A DNA stretch of 64,000 nucleotides from Chlorobiota bacterium (GCA_028287785.1 JAQBOZ010000017.1:1-64000), one strand, 5' to 3'. Shown: positions 18,500-28,521, numbered from the stretch's first letter. A program made the numbers and translations. Notes: generated by a model not told the origin, from the letters alone.

Positions 18500-21400
18500 A
18501 TGGCCGCGACAACAACCGCGAAAGGATCGACCTACAGACTATTCAAGGTCGCTGCCGAGCTTAATATTGGCAAGGAGACTATCGTAGAGTTTCTCCATGG
18601 CAAGGGATTCGAAATCGCTGATAAGCCTACCAGTACGCTTACTCAGGAGATGTACGATGTTGTCATGGGCAAATTCGAGAAGGAGCATCGCCAGATTGAG
18701 AAGCAGCGGATGAAGGTTGATGCCTATCATGAGAAGCGAGTACGTACCAAGGAAGAGGCCTCACAGCAGGCCGAAGAGAAAAAAACAAAGAAGCCATCCC
18801 GACCGGATGAAGGCGATCAGCCCGCGGTAGAGACCACCGCCGATACCGAGGCGGAAACCACCGTCGTCGCGGCCCACCAGCCGGAGCCGGAGGTTGCCGA
18901 GCCGGTTGCCTCCCATGAGCCTGTCACTGCGGGACACGTCGAGCCGGCCCCCACGCCCGCCCAGCCGGAGCCGGTTGCCGAGCAGCGTCCGGTGATCGCC
19001 GAGGAGCCGAGGCCGGTCGTCGAGCAGCCCGTGGCCGTGCAGGCGCCGCCGGTGCAGCAGCCCGTCATCATCCAGCCCCCGCCGGTTCAGGAGCCTGTCA
19101 TTACGCCGCAGGAGCGCGCCGAGCAGCTCGAAGCCGCCCGCCTTGCCCGTCGCGAACAGCTTCGCGCCATCGCGCAGCAGGGACGCGAGCATCTGGCCCC
19201 GACGATTCATCAGCCGGAACCGGTTCGCGAACCGGAGCCCGCGCCGGTCGTGGCAACCCCGGTTGCCGGCGAAACGCCCGCCGTGGATGCGGATGATCAG
19301 AGCAGAAAATATGTGACCACGCCGCCAAAGCTCCAGGGGCTGACGGTGCTCGGCAAAATCAACGTCGAGAAGAAGCCGGTCGATAAGTCCAAGGACAAGA
19401 AGGAGCGCGGGAAGAGGAAGAGGATTCAGGGAGGCGTGAAGTCGGTGGATATCACCGCCGAATCGCGCAATCGCCCGACGACCACGACATCGTCCACGAC
19501 GACCGGGCAGACCCCGCGTCCGGCGACCTCGACGACCGGTGCAAGGCCGGCCGGAACCACGGGCGCCGGCGTCGATCCCAAGAAGAAGCTTCGGAGCCGC
19601 GGCGCCAAGCTGAACGTGAATCAGGCCGATGTCTCCAAGGCTATCCGCCAGACCCTCTCCAAGATGGACGATACCAGCAGCTCGTCCCGCCAGAAGAGGA
19701 GCCGTCTCAAACGCGATGTCCGCGACGAGCGGGAGCAGCGGAGACGTGAGGAGCAGGACGCCCAGGCGATGGTGCTGACCGTCACGGAGTTCCTGACGGT
19801 GGCGGAACTCGCCAACATGATGAACGTGGATGTCAGCCAGGTGATCGGCAAGTGTATCGGCCTTGGCCTGATGGTTTCCATCAACCAGCGGCTCGACAAG
19901 GATACGATTCAGCTTGTGGCCGATGAGTTCGGCTACAGCGTGGACTTCCAGCAGGAGTATGAGGAAGATATCCTTATCGATATCGAGGACCTGCCGGAGA
20001 CCATGCTGCCGCGCGCGCCGATCGTCACGATCATGGGTCACGTCGATCACGGCAAAACATCGCTCCTCGATTATGTCCGGAGCGCCAATGTGGTGGCCGG
20101 CGAGGCTGGCGGCATCACGCAGCATATCGGCGCGTACGCCGTGCAGCTCCCCGACGGAAAGAAGATCACCTTCCTCGATACTCCGGGTCACGAGGCGTTT
20201 ACCGCCATGCGTGCCCGCGGCGCCCAGGTCACCGATATCGTGGTCCTGATCGTTGCCGCCGATGACGCGGTAATGCCTCAGACGCTTGAAGCAATCTCCC
20301 ACGCCCAGGCCGCCAACGTGCCGATGGTGATCGCCATCAACAAGGTGGACAAGCCCGATGCAAACCCGGAGCGGATCAAGCAGCAGCTTGCCGATCGCGG
20401 AGTGCTGGTGGAGGAGTGGGGCGGAAAGTATCAGGCGGTGGAGATCTCGGCGAAGAAGGGAACCGGTGTGGACAAGCTCCTTGAAACGATCCTCCTGGAA
20501 GCGGAGATCCTGGACCTCAGAGCCAACTCCGAGCGCCATGCGCGCGGAACGGTTATCGAGGCGGAGATCGATCGCGGCAAGGGTATCGTGGCAACGGTGC
20601 TGGTTCAGAAGGGAACGCTGCGCGTTGGCGACAACTTTGTGGCCGGGCAGTTCGCAGGCCGTGTCCGCGCGCTGTTCGACGAGCGGGGCAATCGCCTGGC
20701 AAAGGTCGGCCCGTCGGAGCCGGCGCAGGTGCTTGGATTCAACGGCACGCCGACCGCCGGCGATGTGATGGTGGTGCTGGACACGGAGCGGGATGTCCGC
20801 GATATCGCGGTTCGTCGCCAGCAGCTCCGTCGCGAGCAGGACTTCAAGCAGGTGCGGCATATCACGCTCGACGAGATCTCCGAGCAGATCGCACGCGGCG
20901 GCATCCAGCATCTCCCGATGATCATCAAGGGCGATGTGGACGGCTCGGTGGAGGCCCTGGCGGATTCGCTGCTGCGCCTCTCCACGCCGGAAGTGCAGGT
21001 TTCCGTGATCCTCAAATCGGTCGGCGAAATCTCCGAGTCCGATGTGCTCCTGGCAACCGCCTCGAACGCCATCATCATCGGCTTCCATGTCCGCCCGAAC
21101 CTGAAGGCGAGGAAGCTCGCCGAGCGGGAGGGAGTCGATATCCGCACCTACCAGATCATCTACGATGCGGTCAACGAGATCCGTCTGGCACTGGAGGGAA
21201 TGCTGAAGCCGGAGCAGAAGGAAGTGATCACAGGCACCGTGGAGGTTCGCGAAATCTTCAAGGTTTCGAAGATCGGCATTATCGCCGGATGTTATGTGCA
21301 GGATGGGAAGATCACCCGAAACGACAAGATCCGCCTGCTGCGCGATGGTCTGGAGATCTTTACGGGATCGATCGGATCGCTGCGCCGCATCAAGGAGGAT

Positions 21401-21538
21401 GTCCGCGAGGTGGAGCAGGGCTTCGAGTGCGGCATCACGCTGGACAACATGAACGATGTCAGGCAGGGTGATGTGATCGAGGCCTACAAGATGGTGGAAG
21501 TGAAGCGGCGGCTGGAGCCCGCCGGCGCGGGTCACTAG
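18500..21538 (+). CDS. infB: Translation initiation factor IF-2
   Basis: 1012 residues. IF-2 is the GTPase that positions initiator tRNA on the 30S subunit and promotes subunit joining. An IF2_N domain at residues about 10-60 (YRLFKVAAELNIGKETIVEF) is followed by roughly 300 residues of low-complexity Pro/Glu/Val linker (repeats of the VEQPV/PPPVQEPV type). A second IF2_N-like segment (TEFLTVAELANMMNVDVSQV) follows. The G domain then has G1 GHVDHGKT (about 512-519), G3 DTPGHEAF and G4 NKVDKPDA, and the beta-barrel and C2 domains complete it. The long linker explains the size above the E. coli 890 residues. The stop is TAG. The 950-residue minus-strand ORF here is a shadow. Confidence 0.97.
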   Translation: MAATTTAKGSTYRLFKVAAELNIGKETIVEFLHGKGFEIADKPTSTLTQEMYDVVMGKFEKEHRQIEKQRMKVDAYHEKRVRTKEEASQQAEEKKTKKPSRPDEGDQPAVETTADTEAETTVVAAHQPEPEVAEPVASHEPVTAGHVEPAPTPAQPEPVAEQRPVIAEEPRPVVEQPVAVQAPPVQQPVIIQPPPVQEPVITPQERAEQLEAARLARREQLRAIAQQGREHLAPTIHQPEPVREPEPAPVVATPVAGETPAVDADDQSRKYVTTPPKLQGLTVLGKINVEKKPVDKSKDKKERGKRKRIQGGVKSVDITAESRNRPTTTTSSTTTGQTPRPATSTTGARPAGTTGAGVDPKKKLRSRGAKLNVNQADVSKAIRQTLSKMDDTSSSSRQKRSRLKRDVRDEREQRRREEQDAQAMVLTVTEFLTVAELANMMNVDVSQVIGKCIGLGLMVSINQRLDKDTIQLVADEFGYSVDFQQEYEEDILIDIEDLPETMLPRAPIVTIMGHVDHGKTSLLDYVRSANVVAGEAGGITQHIGAYAVQLPDGKKITFLDTPGHEAFTAMRARGAQVTDIVVLIVAADDAVMPQTLEAISHAQAANVPMVIAINKVDKPDANPERIKQQLADRGVLVEEWGGKYQAVEISAKKGTGVDKLLETILLEAEILDLRANSERHARGTVIEAEIDRGKGIVATVLVQKGTLRVGDNFVAGQFAGRVRALFDERGNRLAKVGPSEPAQVLGFNGTPTAGDVMVVLDTERDVRDIAVRRQQLRREQDFKQVRHITLDEISEQIARGGIQHLPMIIKGDVDGSVEALADSLLRLSTPEVQVSVILKSVGEISESDVLLATASNAIIIGFHVRPNLKARKLAEREGVDIRTYQIIYDAVNEIRLALEGMLKPEQKEVITGTVEVREIFKVSKIGIIAGCYVQDGKITRNDKIRLLRDGLEIFTGSIGSLRRIKEDVREVEQGFECGITLDNMNDVRQGDVIEAYKMVEVKRRLEPAGAGH

Positions 21539-21574
21539 GAATATCGTGGAGGCGGACGCTCCGTCTCTATCGCG

Positions 21575-21612
21575 CAGACCAGATCCCGCTGAAATGGGAT
21601 CTGGTCTGTTCA
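21575..21612 (+). terminator. Terminator-like hairpin between infB and rbfA
   Basis: CAGACCAGATCCC and GGGATCTGGTCTG form a perfect 13-bp stem with an 8-base loop, followed by TTCATTT. It sits inside an operon, so partial termination or an RNase processing site that lowers expression of rbfA and downstream genes is likely. Confidence 0.6.
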
Positions 21613-21660
21613 TTTCCCGGATGTCCGAACTGTTCGTCTACTTTTAATTTTTACGATACC

Positions 21661-22086
21661 GTGTCCGTACGTACCGAACGAGTGGGGGCGATGCTGCGCG
21701 AGGCGCTGAGCCATCAGTTCCAGCGGAGCCTGCCGGAATATCTTGACGGCATGATCACCGTGGTCTCGGTGAAGATGTCCCCTGATATCCGCATCGCGAA
21801 GATCTATATCAGCATCTATCGCAGCACGACCGATCCCGATATCCTGATCAAGCGACTCAACACCCACGCCCCGGAAATCCGCAAGGAGCTGGCCGGACAT
21901 GTGAGCATGAAGTTCATGCCGGAGCTTCGCTTCTATCGCGATGATACGCTCGATGCCGCGGAGCGGATCGAGAAACTCCTCCAGGCGGTTCGTCGCGAGG
22001 ATGAGGCGCGCGGCCTGCATCACGATTCATCCGATGGCGACGCCGAGGCGTCCGGAAGAGGAGATGAGGATGGATCTCCGGACTGA
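21661..22086 (+). CDS. rbfA: 30S ribosome-binding factor A
   Basis: 141 residues from a GTG start at 21661. RbfA binds immature 30S subunits and assists 16S 5'-end processing and cold adaptation. The single KH-like fold is visible: SVRTERVGAMLREALSHQFQ, then KMSPDIRIAKIYISIY, then the closing MKFMPELRFYRDDTLDAAER with the family's LRF..D...ER motif. An acidic, likely disordered tail of about 25 residues follows. The gene overlaps truB at its 3' end. Start codon choice is moderately certain because no ATG lies upstream in frame before the conserved helix. Confidence 0.92.
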   Translation: MSVRTERVGAMLREALSHQFQRSLPEYLDGMITVVSVKMSPDIRIAKIYISIYRSTTDPDILIKRLNTHAPEIRKELAGHVSMKFMPELRFYRDDTLDAAERIEKLLQAVRREDEARGLHHDSSDGDAEASGRGDEDGSPD

Positions 22087-22810
22087 GCCAGTGGTTATTT
22101 CCAGAAAAAATCTCGGGGAGTCCCCCGTCGATGATGTCCCCGAGCAGGGGGCGATTCTCCTGATCGACAAGCCGAAGGGATGGACATCGTTCGATGTGGT
22201 GGCGAAGACGCGGGGAATCATGCGGATCAGGAAAGTCGGCCATACCGGCACGCTCGATCCGATGGCAACCGGGCTGCTGATCCTCTGCCTGGGAAAGGCC
22301 ACGAAGCTGGTGGAGGAGATCCAGGCCGGCATCAAGGAATACACCGGAACGATTCATTTCGGAGCCACCACCCCGACCGATGACGCCGAAAGCGAGGAAC
22401 AGGCGCACTTCCCCACCGATCACCTGACGGAGGAGAATATCCGCGCCGCCGCCGCCACGTTCGTGGGCGAATCGATGCAGGTGGCGCCGATGTTCTCGGC
22501 GCGGAAAGTGGATGGGCAGCGGCTCTACAAGCTGGCGCGCCGAGGGGAAACTGTGGATATTCCCGCGAAGCCGGTCACGATTCATCAGTTCGAAATCACC
22601 TCGATCACGCTTCCCGATCTCCGCTTTCGCGTCGTCTGCTCCAAGGGAACATATATCCGTTCGCTGGCGCGCGATCTTGCGGTGATGCTTGGGACGGGAG
22701 GATATCTCACCGAGCTTCGCAGGACCAGCAGCGGGACGTTCCATGTGGATGACGCGCTGACGATCCAGGAGCTTCAGGAGGCGCGGCGACCTCGGGAGGC
22801 GGCTCGATGA
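22070..22810 (+). CDS. truB: tRNA pseudouridine(55) synthase
   Basis: 246 residues from the ATG at 22070, which has GAGGAG six bases upstream; the track start at 21941 lies deep inside rbfA. TruB converts U55 of the T-loop of tRNAs to pseudouridine. The catalytic motif GHTGTLDPMATGLL carries the essential Asp. Other family blocks are LLIDKPKGWTSFDVVAKTRG at the N-terminus, QVAPMFSARKVDGQRLYKLA, and SKGTYIRSLARDLA. It overlaps rbfA upstream, and its stop overlaps the ribF start (ATGA), so translation is probably coupled. Confidence 0.95.
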   Translation: MDLRTEPVVISRKNLGESPVDDVPEQGAILLIDKPKGWTSFDVVAKTRGIMRIRKVGHTGTLDPMATGLLILCLGKATKLVEEIQAGIKEYTGTIHFGATTPTDDAESEEQAHFPTDHLTEENIRAAAATFVGESMQVAPMFSARKVDGQRLYKLARRGETVDIPAKPVTIHQFEITSITLPDLRFRVVCSKGTYIRSLARDLAVMLGTGGYLTELRRTSSGTFHVDDALTIQELQEARRPREAAR

Positions 22811-23724
22811 AGATCTACCAATCGCTTCGGGATGTGCCGCGCCGGGAGAGAACTGTTGCCACCATCGGCACGTTCGACGGGATTCATCGCGGCCACCATC
22901 TGATTATCGACGCGCTTACAGCGCAGGCCGGGAAAACGGACGGTCGCGCCCTGGTGATTACCTTTCATCCGCATCCGCAGGAAGTGCTCCGCCGCACCGG
23001 CGATTCCGTCCCGATCCTCACGACGATCGAGGAGCGGATCGCGGAGCTGGAGAAGCTGGACGTCGATGCGCTGGCAATCGTCAGGTTTACGCCGGAATTC
23101 GCCGCCATTCCGTGGCGAGATTTCTGCGATATGCTGATCCGGGAGATCGGCGTTGGGCATATCGTGATGGGGCACGATCACGCGTTTGGAAAGAACCGTG
23201 AGGGAAATGCCGCATCGCTCAGAAAGTACGGGGAGGATGGGGAGATGGAGATCACCGAGATCGGCCCGCTGATCGTTCGCGACGAGGCCGTCAGCTCCAC
23301 CAAGATCCGGCGCGCGCTGCTTGGCGGCGATATCGTCAGGGCAACCGAATTTCTGGGAAGAAACTACGCGTTCACCGGCACGGTGATCCGCGGAGATGGC
23401 CGCGGCAGATCGCTCGGCATCCCGACCGCGAACATCCGGCCGTTGGATGAAACCAAGCTGATTCCAGCCAACGGAGTCTACTGCGTCCGGCTTATCATCG
23501 GCGACCGACGTTGTTCCGGGATGGCGAATATCGGCGTCAGGCCGACCTTTACCGATGGAACCGAGCGGACAATCGAGGTCAATATCTTCGATTTCGACCA
23601 GGATATTTATGACGCAACGGTGACGGTCGAATTCCTTAAGTTTGTACGTTCCGAACGAAAGTTCGGCTCGGGCGCGGAGTTCATGCAGCAGCTTGAGCTG
23701 GATCACGCGACATGCAGGGAATAA
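22807..23724 (+). CDS. ribF: Bifunctional riboflavin kinase / FAD synthetase
   Basis: 305 residues. It phosphorylates riboflavin to FMN and adenylates FMN to FAD. The N-terminal nucleotidyltransferase domain has [14 protein letters not shown] (the HxGH type motif) and [13 protein letters not shown]. The linker carries the [15 protein letters not shown] motif. The C-terminal flavokinase barrel has [13 protein letters not shown] and the metal/ATP site in [11 protein letters not shown]...[15 protein letters not shown]. The start overlaps the truB stop by four bases (ATGA). RibF is commonly embedded in the truB-rpsO-pnp neighbourhood. Confidence 0.95.
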   Translation: MKIYQSLRDVPRRERTVATIGTFDGIHRGHHLIIDALTAQAGKTDGRALVITFHPHPQEVLRRTGDSVPILTTIEERIAELEKLDVDALAIVRFTPEFAAIPWRDFCDMLIREIGVGHIVMGHDHAFGKNREGNAASLRKYGEDGEMEITEIGPLIVRDEAVSSTKIRRALLGGDIVRATEFLGRNYAFTGTVIRGDGRGRSLGIPTANIRPLDETKLIPANGVYCVRLIIGDRRCSGMANIGVRPTFTDGTERTIEVNIFDFDQDIYDATVTVEFLKFVRSERKFGSGAEFMQQLELDHATCRE

Positions 23725-23726
23725 TG

Positions 23727-23780
23727 ATTGCGTGGGGCGATGCCTCGCACAGTAGAAATTACGCCCCGTTGGGGCTTGAG
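23727..23780 (+). repeat. Two-stem intergenic repeat, family A copy 5 (diverged)
   Basis: TTGCGTGGGGCGATGCCTCG-CAC is followed by AGTAGAAATTACGCCCCGTT and GGGGCTTGAG. It keeps both stems of the family in diverged form, directly after the ribF stop. Confidence 0.6.
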
Positions 23781-23939
23781 AAAATGTTTTCCGCTTATTC
23801 AGACGAGCGGGAAAGGGGCAGGGAGAGGGAGTATCCTTTCTTCCGTCCTTCGGCCGCGGAGGTATCGGCCATTGCCGCAGCTCGTGACCTGTGGCGGATA
23901 ATCAGGCGTCACGAATTCACATTCAAACATGGAGCAACC

Positions 23940-24209
23940 ATGGCATTGAGCAAAGAGCGCAAGGCTGAACTTGTGCAGAAGTATGGTGATCACGCAAATG
24001 ATACCGGCAAGCCGGAAGTTCAGATTGCGATTCTCACCGAGCATATCACGACGCTCACCCCGCATCTCGAAGTCAACAAGAAGGACAAGCACTCCCTTCG
24101 CGGTCTTCTGCAGATGGTCGGTAAGAGGCGGTCGTTGCTTGACTACCTGATGAAAAAGGATATCAGCCGTTACCGCGCCGTCATAGCGCAGCTCGGTATC
24201 CGCAGGTAA
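23940..24209 (+). CDS. rpsO: 30S ribosomal protein S15
   Basis: 89 residues, exactly the family length, from the ATG at 23940; the track start at 23712 extends into the ribF 3' end and is rejected. S15 is a primary 16S-binding protein of the 30S platform. The sequence starts [16 protein letters not shown] and has the conserved [20 protein letters not shown] and [20 protein letters not shown] motifs, ending [12 protein letters not shown]. The 215-base leader after ribF contains a family A repeat and may house the usual S15 autoregulatory structure, although no specific fold was proven. Confidence 0.97.
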   Translation: MALSKERKAELVQKYGDHANDTGKPEVQIAILTEHITTLTPHLEVNKKDKHSLRGLLQMVGKRRSLLDYLMKKDISRYRAVIAQLGIRR

Positions 24210-24218
24210 ATTCGATGA

Positions 24219-24251
24219 AGCGCCGTGATTGCTTCCAGTGATCACGGCGCT
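24219..24251 (+). terminator. Hairpin between rpsO and pnp
   Basis: AGCGCCGTGAT and ATCACGGCGCT form a perfect 11-bp stem, followed by TTCGCTTTG. As in the rpsO-pnp operon of E. coli, it probably acts as a partial terminator or mRNA-stabilising/processing hairpin. Confidence 0.65.
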
Positions 24252-24267
24252 TTCGCTTTGTAGCCCG

Positions 24268-24318
24268 CCGGGAACCATTGTCCCGGATGCACGGGAAGTG
24301 CGGCCAGCGAGTCCGCAC
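24268..24318 (+). promoter_or_regulatory. Two hairpins in the pnp leader
   Basis: CCGGGA-accattg-TCCCGG (24268-24286) and GTGCGG-(9 nt)-CCGCAC (24298-24318) lie between the rpsO hairpin and the pnp ATG. In E. coli pnp mRNA is cleaved in a leader hairpin and autoregulated. The same role is inferred here from position only. Confidence 0.35.
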
Positions 24319-24377
24319 CGATAACAATAGTTCCGCTCCGGGGAGTTGGCCCCGCGAGCCCGTAATGAAAAGGAAAA

Positions 24378-26639
24378 ATGAAAACAGTTCAGATGGAATT
24401 TGGCGGCAGAACGATCTCGCTCGAGACCGGTCGCCTCGCCAAACTAGCGAATGGATCAGTGATGGTCCGTTACGGCGATACCATGGTGCTTGCAGTTGCA
24501 GTGGCGTCCACCGCCCCGCGTGAAGGGATCGATTTTCTCCCTCTGCAGGTTGAGTATCGCGAGAAATATGCCGCTGTCGGAAAAGTCCCCGGTGGCTTTT
24601 TCAAGCGCGAAGCCCGGCCGTCGGAGAAGGAAATCCTCTCGGCGCGTCTGATCGATCGACCGATCCGCCCGATGTTCACGAAAGGATGGACCTACGAAAC
24701 GCAGCTTATCTGCACCACCTACTCCTTCGATCAGGCAAACGATCCCGATGTGCTGGCGGCCGTCGGCGCTTCCTGCGCCCTCCTCCTCTCCGGCATGCCC
24801 TTCGCCGGGCCGATCTCCAATGTTCGCGTCGGCTATGTCGATAATGAGTTCATTATCAACCCGACGCTCGAGCAGTTGAAGGATTCCGCGCTGGAAATCA
24901 TTGTTTCCGGCACCGATTCCTCGATCGTGATGGTCGAGGGTGAGTCCAAGGAGATCAGCGAGGATCTCTTCGTGCAGGCTCTGGAGTTTGGTCATAAGCA
25001 CGTCAAGATGCTGAACGACCTTCAGCGTCAGCTTATCGCCCAGTGCCAGGTGACCGAGATGGCGATGCCCGAGAAGAAGCAGTTCACCGATGTGAACGAT
25101 TTCATCAGGGAGCATTCGTCGGAGCGCCTTGCCACGCACGCCCGCGAGGCCACCTCGAAAGAGGGACGGAAAGAGCGGTACAAGATCCTTCGCGATGAGA
25201 TCGCGGGTCTGGTTGCCGAGAAATTCCCGGCCGGCGAGCATCCGACGCTCGAAATCGACAAGATCGTCGGCTCGGTGCTCCACGATCTGGAATCCGACGC
25301 GATGCGCGAGATGGTGCTGAGCGAGGGAAAGCGTCTCGACGGACGCTCCACCACGGAAATCCGCCCGATCACCTGCGAGATCGGCGTTCTCCCGCGGCCG
25401 CACGGCTCGGCCCTCTTCACCCGTGGCGAAACTCAGTCGCTTACGTCGGTGACGCTCGGCACGAAGCTCGACCGTCAGCTTATCGACAGCCTGCTGCCGA
25501 AGTACGAAAAGCGTTTTATGCTCCACTACAACTTCCCGAGCTTCTCCACCGGTGAAACCGGCCGTTTCGGTGCGACCTCGCGTCGCGAGATCGGCCACGG
25601 CAACCTGGCGGAGCGCGGCCTGAAGGAAGTGCTGCCGAACGAAGCCGAGTTCCCGTATACGGTGCGCGTTGTCTCCGATATCCTCGAATCCAACGGCTCC
25701 TCCTCGATGGCTACCGTCTGCGCCGGCACGCTGGCGATGATGCAGGCCGGCATCCCGATCCGCAAGCCGGTCGCCGGCATCGCGATGGGATTGATCAAGG
25801 GTGATGATGATCGCGTCGCGGTCCTCTCCGATATCCTTGGCGATGAGGATCATCTCGGCGATATGGACTTCAAGGTGGTCGGCACGCGCGACGGCATCAC
25901 CGCCTGCCAGATGGACATCAAGATCCAGGGGATCTCGATGGAGATCATGAGCAAGGCGCTGAACCAGGCACGCGACGGACGCCTCCATATCCTTGATATC
26001 ATGGAGCAGACGATCTCCACGCCGGCCGGCGATCTTTCGCCGTACGCGCCGCGCCTCACCACGATTCAGATCCCCGTCGAGATGATCGGCGCGGTGATCG
26101 GAAGCGGTGGCGAGACGATCCGGAGCATTGTCGCGGAGTCGGGAGCCGAGATCAACATCGAGGAGGATGGTACGATTATCATCGCCGCGGTATCGGGCGA
26201 GTCCGCACAGAAGGCGGTGGCGCTGATCGGCCGGATCACCGAGCAGCCGGAGGTGGGGAAGACCTACTCCGGTCGCGTGGTGCAGATCCGCGAGGGACTT
26301 GGCGCCATCGTCGAGTTCCTTCCGAAGAAGAGCGGGCTTCTCCATATCTCGCAGCTCGAGCATCACCGCGTGGAAAACGTGGATGATGTCCTCTCGGTTG
26401 GCGAGCGCGTTGAAGTAAAGCTCCTGGAAGTGCAGGACGACGGCAAGTTCCGTCTGAGCCGCAAGGCGCTCCTGCCGCTTCCCGAGGGAATGGTGGCAAG
26501 CGATGACAGCGCTCCGCGTCGCAGCAGCGGCGGTGGCGGTCGTGGTTACGGCGACCGTGGCGGTGATCGCGGTGGCGATCGTGGACGCGGCGGCTACGGC
26601 GACCGTGGCGGTGATCGTGGACGCGGCGGAAATCGCTGA
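24378..26639 (+). CDS. pnp: Polyribonucleotide nucleotidyltransferase (PNPase)
   Basis: 753 residues. It is a phosphorolytic 3'-5' exoribonuclease and RNA-tailing enzyme, a trimer and degradosome component. There are two RNase PH domains ([20 protein letters not shown] with the FFRR-like KFFKRE equivalent as [11 protein letters not shown]; second core [20 protein letters not shown]). They are followed by KH ([20 protein letters not shown]) and S1 ([20 protein letters not shown]) domains. The last ~40 residues are an unusual Arg/Gly/Asp tail of repeated [17 protein letters not shown] units, an RGG-box-like extension that E. coli PNPase lacks. AAGGA precedes the ATG. A strong terminator follows, closing the operon. 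Confidence 0.96.
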   Translation: MKTVQMEFGGRTISLETGRLAKLANGSVMVRYGDTMVLAVAVASTAPREGIDFLPLQVEYREKYAAVGKVPGGFFKREARPSEKEILSARLIDRPIRPMFTKGWTYETQLICTTYSFDQANDPDVLAAVGASCALLLSGMPFAGPISNVRVGYVDNEFIINPTLEQLKDSALEIIVSGTDSSIVMVEGESKEISEDLFVQALEFGHKHVKMLNDLQRQLIAQCQVTEMAMPEKKQFTDVNDFIREHSSERLATHAREATSKEGRKERYKILRDEIAGLVAEKFPAGEHPTLEIDKIVGSVLHDLESDAMREMVLSEGKRLDGRSTTEIRPITCEIGVLPRPHGSALFTRGETQSLTSVTLGTKLDRQLIDSLLPKYEKRFMLHYNFPSFSTGETGRFGATSRREIGHGNLAERGLKEVLPNEAEFPYTVRVVSDILESNGSSSMATVCAGTLAMMQAGIPIRKPVAGIAMGLIKGDDDRVAVLSDILGDEDHLGDMDFKVVGTRDGITACQMDIKIQGISMEIMSKALNQARDGRLHILDIMEQTISTPAGDLSPYAPRLTTIQIPVEMIGAVIGSGGETIRSIVAESGAEINIEEDGTIIIAAVSGESAQKAVALIGRITEQPEVGKTYSGRVVQIREGLGAIVEFLPKKSGLLHISQLEHHRVENVDDVLSVGERVEVKLLEVQDDGKFRLSRKALLPLPEGMVASDDSAPRRSSGGGGRGYGDRGGDRGGDRGRGGYGDRGGDRGRGGNR

Positions 26640-26668
26640 TCGTGATTCGCGGAAGCGATTCAAAACAG

Positions 26669-26704
26669 AGCCCGACGGTTCTCACAAACCGCCGGGCTTT
26701 TTTT
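26669..26704 (+). terminator. Intrinsic terminator after pnp
   Basis: AGCCCGaCGGTT pairs with AACCGcCGGGCT across a six-base loop and is followed by a seven-T run. It closes the rimP-pnp operon. Confidence 0.9.
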
Positions 26705-26926
26705 ATGGCACCGATACTTGATGAAATGTGGTATGTGCCAAGATTGCGTCAGAGGTGTAATCCGCCATTTCTCCGCCATGTGACGTCGTAGAGTACAACC
26801 CTGCGACAAACAGTACTATTTCGGTACAACTCCAGTTCTTATAGCTGATAACAGAAGGGGCCTTTGAACGGAAGCCTATAAAGGGCTTTTTGATAGGCTC
26901 ATTTAGTATAAACGGCTGAACACTTA

Positions 26927-27411
26927 TTACCCTGTTTGACACAGCCCCCCCTGACTATAGGTTAGTGATACCCCCGTTTTAAGACAGGTTCCGGTTACCA
27001 CAGTGCCCTCTGCCATACTTAAACGTATTTTATACTTGCATTGGCAGGAATAGCGACAACAGTCTTCCCCTCGCCGAACATCAGGTGTTTTAAAAACACA
27101 ATCACCATTTGGACATCCGCAAGCATTTGGTCCGGTCTCAGAAGTTTCTCCACTACCGCCACTGTAGCCCGATTCCCCCCCCCAGTATAGCTCCCACCTC
27201 CGAGACCTCCATGCCCACCAAAAAAACCTGCAAAGTCTGATCCCCACATTCCATCGCCAAAACCAAAAATTGGGCCGTCGGCTGTCCAGTCCCCTATGTT
27301 CCCACCAACAAAAGGGGGTGGAGGTGGCACCTCATTACGCGCTAACATTAATCGAGGGGTGGCTAGCAAGAGAAAAATAGCAGCCGAAATTATTACAGTC
27401 AGATATTTCAT
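26927..27411 (-). pseudogene. Small Cys/Gly-rich secreted protein, reading frame broken at a G9 run
   Basis: From the ATG at 27411 the frame gives a signal peptide (MKYLTVIISAAIFLLLATPR), a Pro-rich patch and a Gly-rich stretch (FFGGHGGLGGGSYTGGG). On the coding strand this is followed by nine G (27175-27183). Continuing in frame gives unremarkable sequence to 27019. Shifting by one base (as if the run were G10) continues the Gly/Ser stretch and enters a domain with nine cysteines (CGCPNGDC, DCCRYSCQC), ending at 26927. The restored protein has about 161 residues. The break may be a real mutation, slipped-strand phase variation, -1 frameshifting or a sequencing error. It lies 9 bases downstream of the interrupted T9SS cargo gene. 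Confidence 0.55.
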
Positions 27412-27420
27412 TATTGTTCT

Positions 27421-28521
27421 CTACTTGTTAATAATGATTTTTTTTACCCCGACAATACGATTTCCACTGAGGAGAGCCACGAAATACATTCCGTTGCCCG
27501 GAAATGTGTACTGTGCCTCCCCTATCCCCTGAGGGCTGGGGCTAACGTATGGCTCAAAAATGAGCGCGCCAGACGCATCATATATGGCAACCGCGACAGG
27601 TGCGTCACCCGCTGGAGAGAAATTTATGATGACCGTTCGTTGAGATTGATCAAGGAATTTCACCGACAGAGCTCCGGTCATCGTTTCATGATTGCGGTCA
27701 GTAAGGTCTTGAACTGCCACCTTTGGGTATCCACCAGAGAACAGTTCCTTCCACGGATAGAAGAGGCTGTCACTATCCTCAACCCGGTGGGACAGACCAA
27801 TCGTAACCTCATCCTTCCGAACGAACCAATACCCGCCACTGCCATTAGAGTATAACAAGCTTCTCATATATACTTGAACCCCATTCAGCGAAGAGGGAAC
27901 GATATACTTCACGATTGCCATCAGCGGCCGATCTCCATAGAGAACCGGAACGCCCGGCGTTGTTCGCGGTAACGCACCGAGGCTATCAAGGCGTGCCGCG
28001 CGCTGATGATTGGATGTGCGAACGAGTTCCACCGTATAGTTCAATGTGTCCAGAGCGCGGTAGTTGTTTGTGTCCCGTCCACCACCCGTCGTGGGATCAA
28101 GCCAGCCTAATTCCCGGTAAAATCGGACTGTGTCACCTGTATGAACAGTGAACGTATCCGTTGCGCTCTGGAATGAAAGAACGGCATTGTGCGCATTTAC
28201 AGCGCGTCCATCTTCCCAAGTTTTCAGTCTGAGTTTCGTGCTATTTTTGCGGCATTCTGTAATTGTGTAATCGATGCGGGCGGTAGAATCATACATCATA
28301 GTATATGTATATGCCTGAGAAATTTCCATTGGATCGGTGGTGTCACCTGAAGCCTCAATGCGATATACCGCTGTACTATCATCCAGTAGTACCCATAAAT
28401 CAGGATGACTCTAATACGACCAGATGGAATCCTGTGCAACCGCCTGCAAAGCAACAATACACAACAGAATACCCGCCATTCCAATACATGTCGATATCCT
28501 GATAATCTTCGATCGTTCCAT
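27421..28521 (-). pseudogene. T9SS cargo gene interrupted by an in-frame TAG after the signal peptide
   Basis: The track shows only 302 residues from an internal Met at 28329. The same frame stays open upstream to a TAG at 28413-28411 and, beyond it, to an ATG at 28521. That ATG has GGAGG five bases upstream and a perfect signal peptide (MERSKIIRISTCIGMAGILL, ending LQAVAQ). The TAG falls at codon 37, just past the predicted cleavage site. Reading through gives 366 codons ending in a T9SS type A sorting domain (NFSPAGDAPVAVAIYDASGA ... GMYFVALLSGNRIVGVKKIIINK). Other genes here end in TAG, so it is a normal stop. A recent nonsense mutation, for example CAG to TAG, is the simplest reading. Function unknown. 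Confidence 0.7.

Noticed and set aside
18761-21613. 950-residue minus-strand ORF
   Set aside because: Antisense to infB; His/Arg/Leu-rich without domains.
24456-26663. 735-residue minus-strand ORF
   Set aside because: Antisense to pnp; no domain, no start signal.
26703-26942. 79-residue minus-strand ORF after pnp
   Set aside because: Overlaps the pnp terminator and the end of the frameshifted gene; no recognisable features.
28411-28413. TAG recoding (for example an alternative code)
   Set aside because: infB, mnmE, both ECF sigma genes and the RskA gene in this window end in TAG in the expected place, so TAG is a normal stop.
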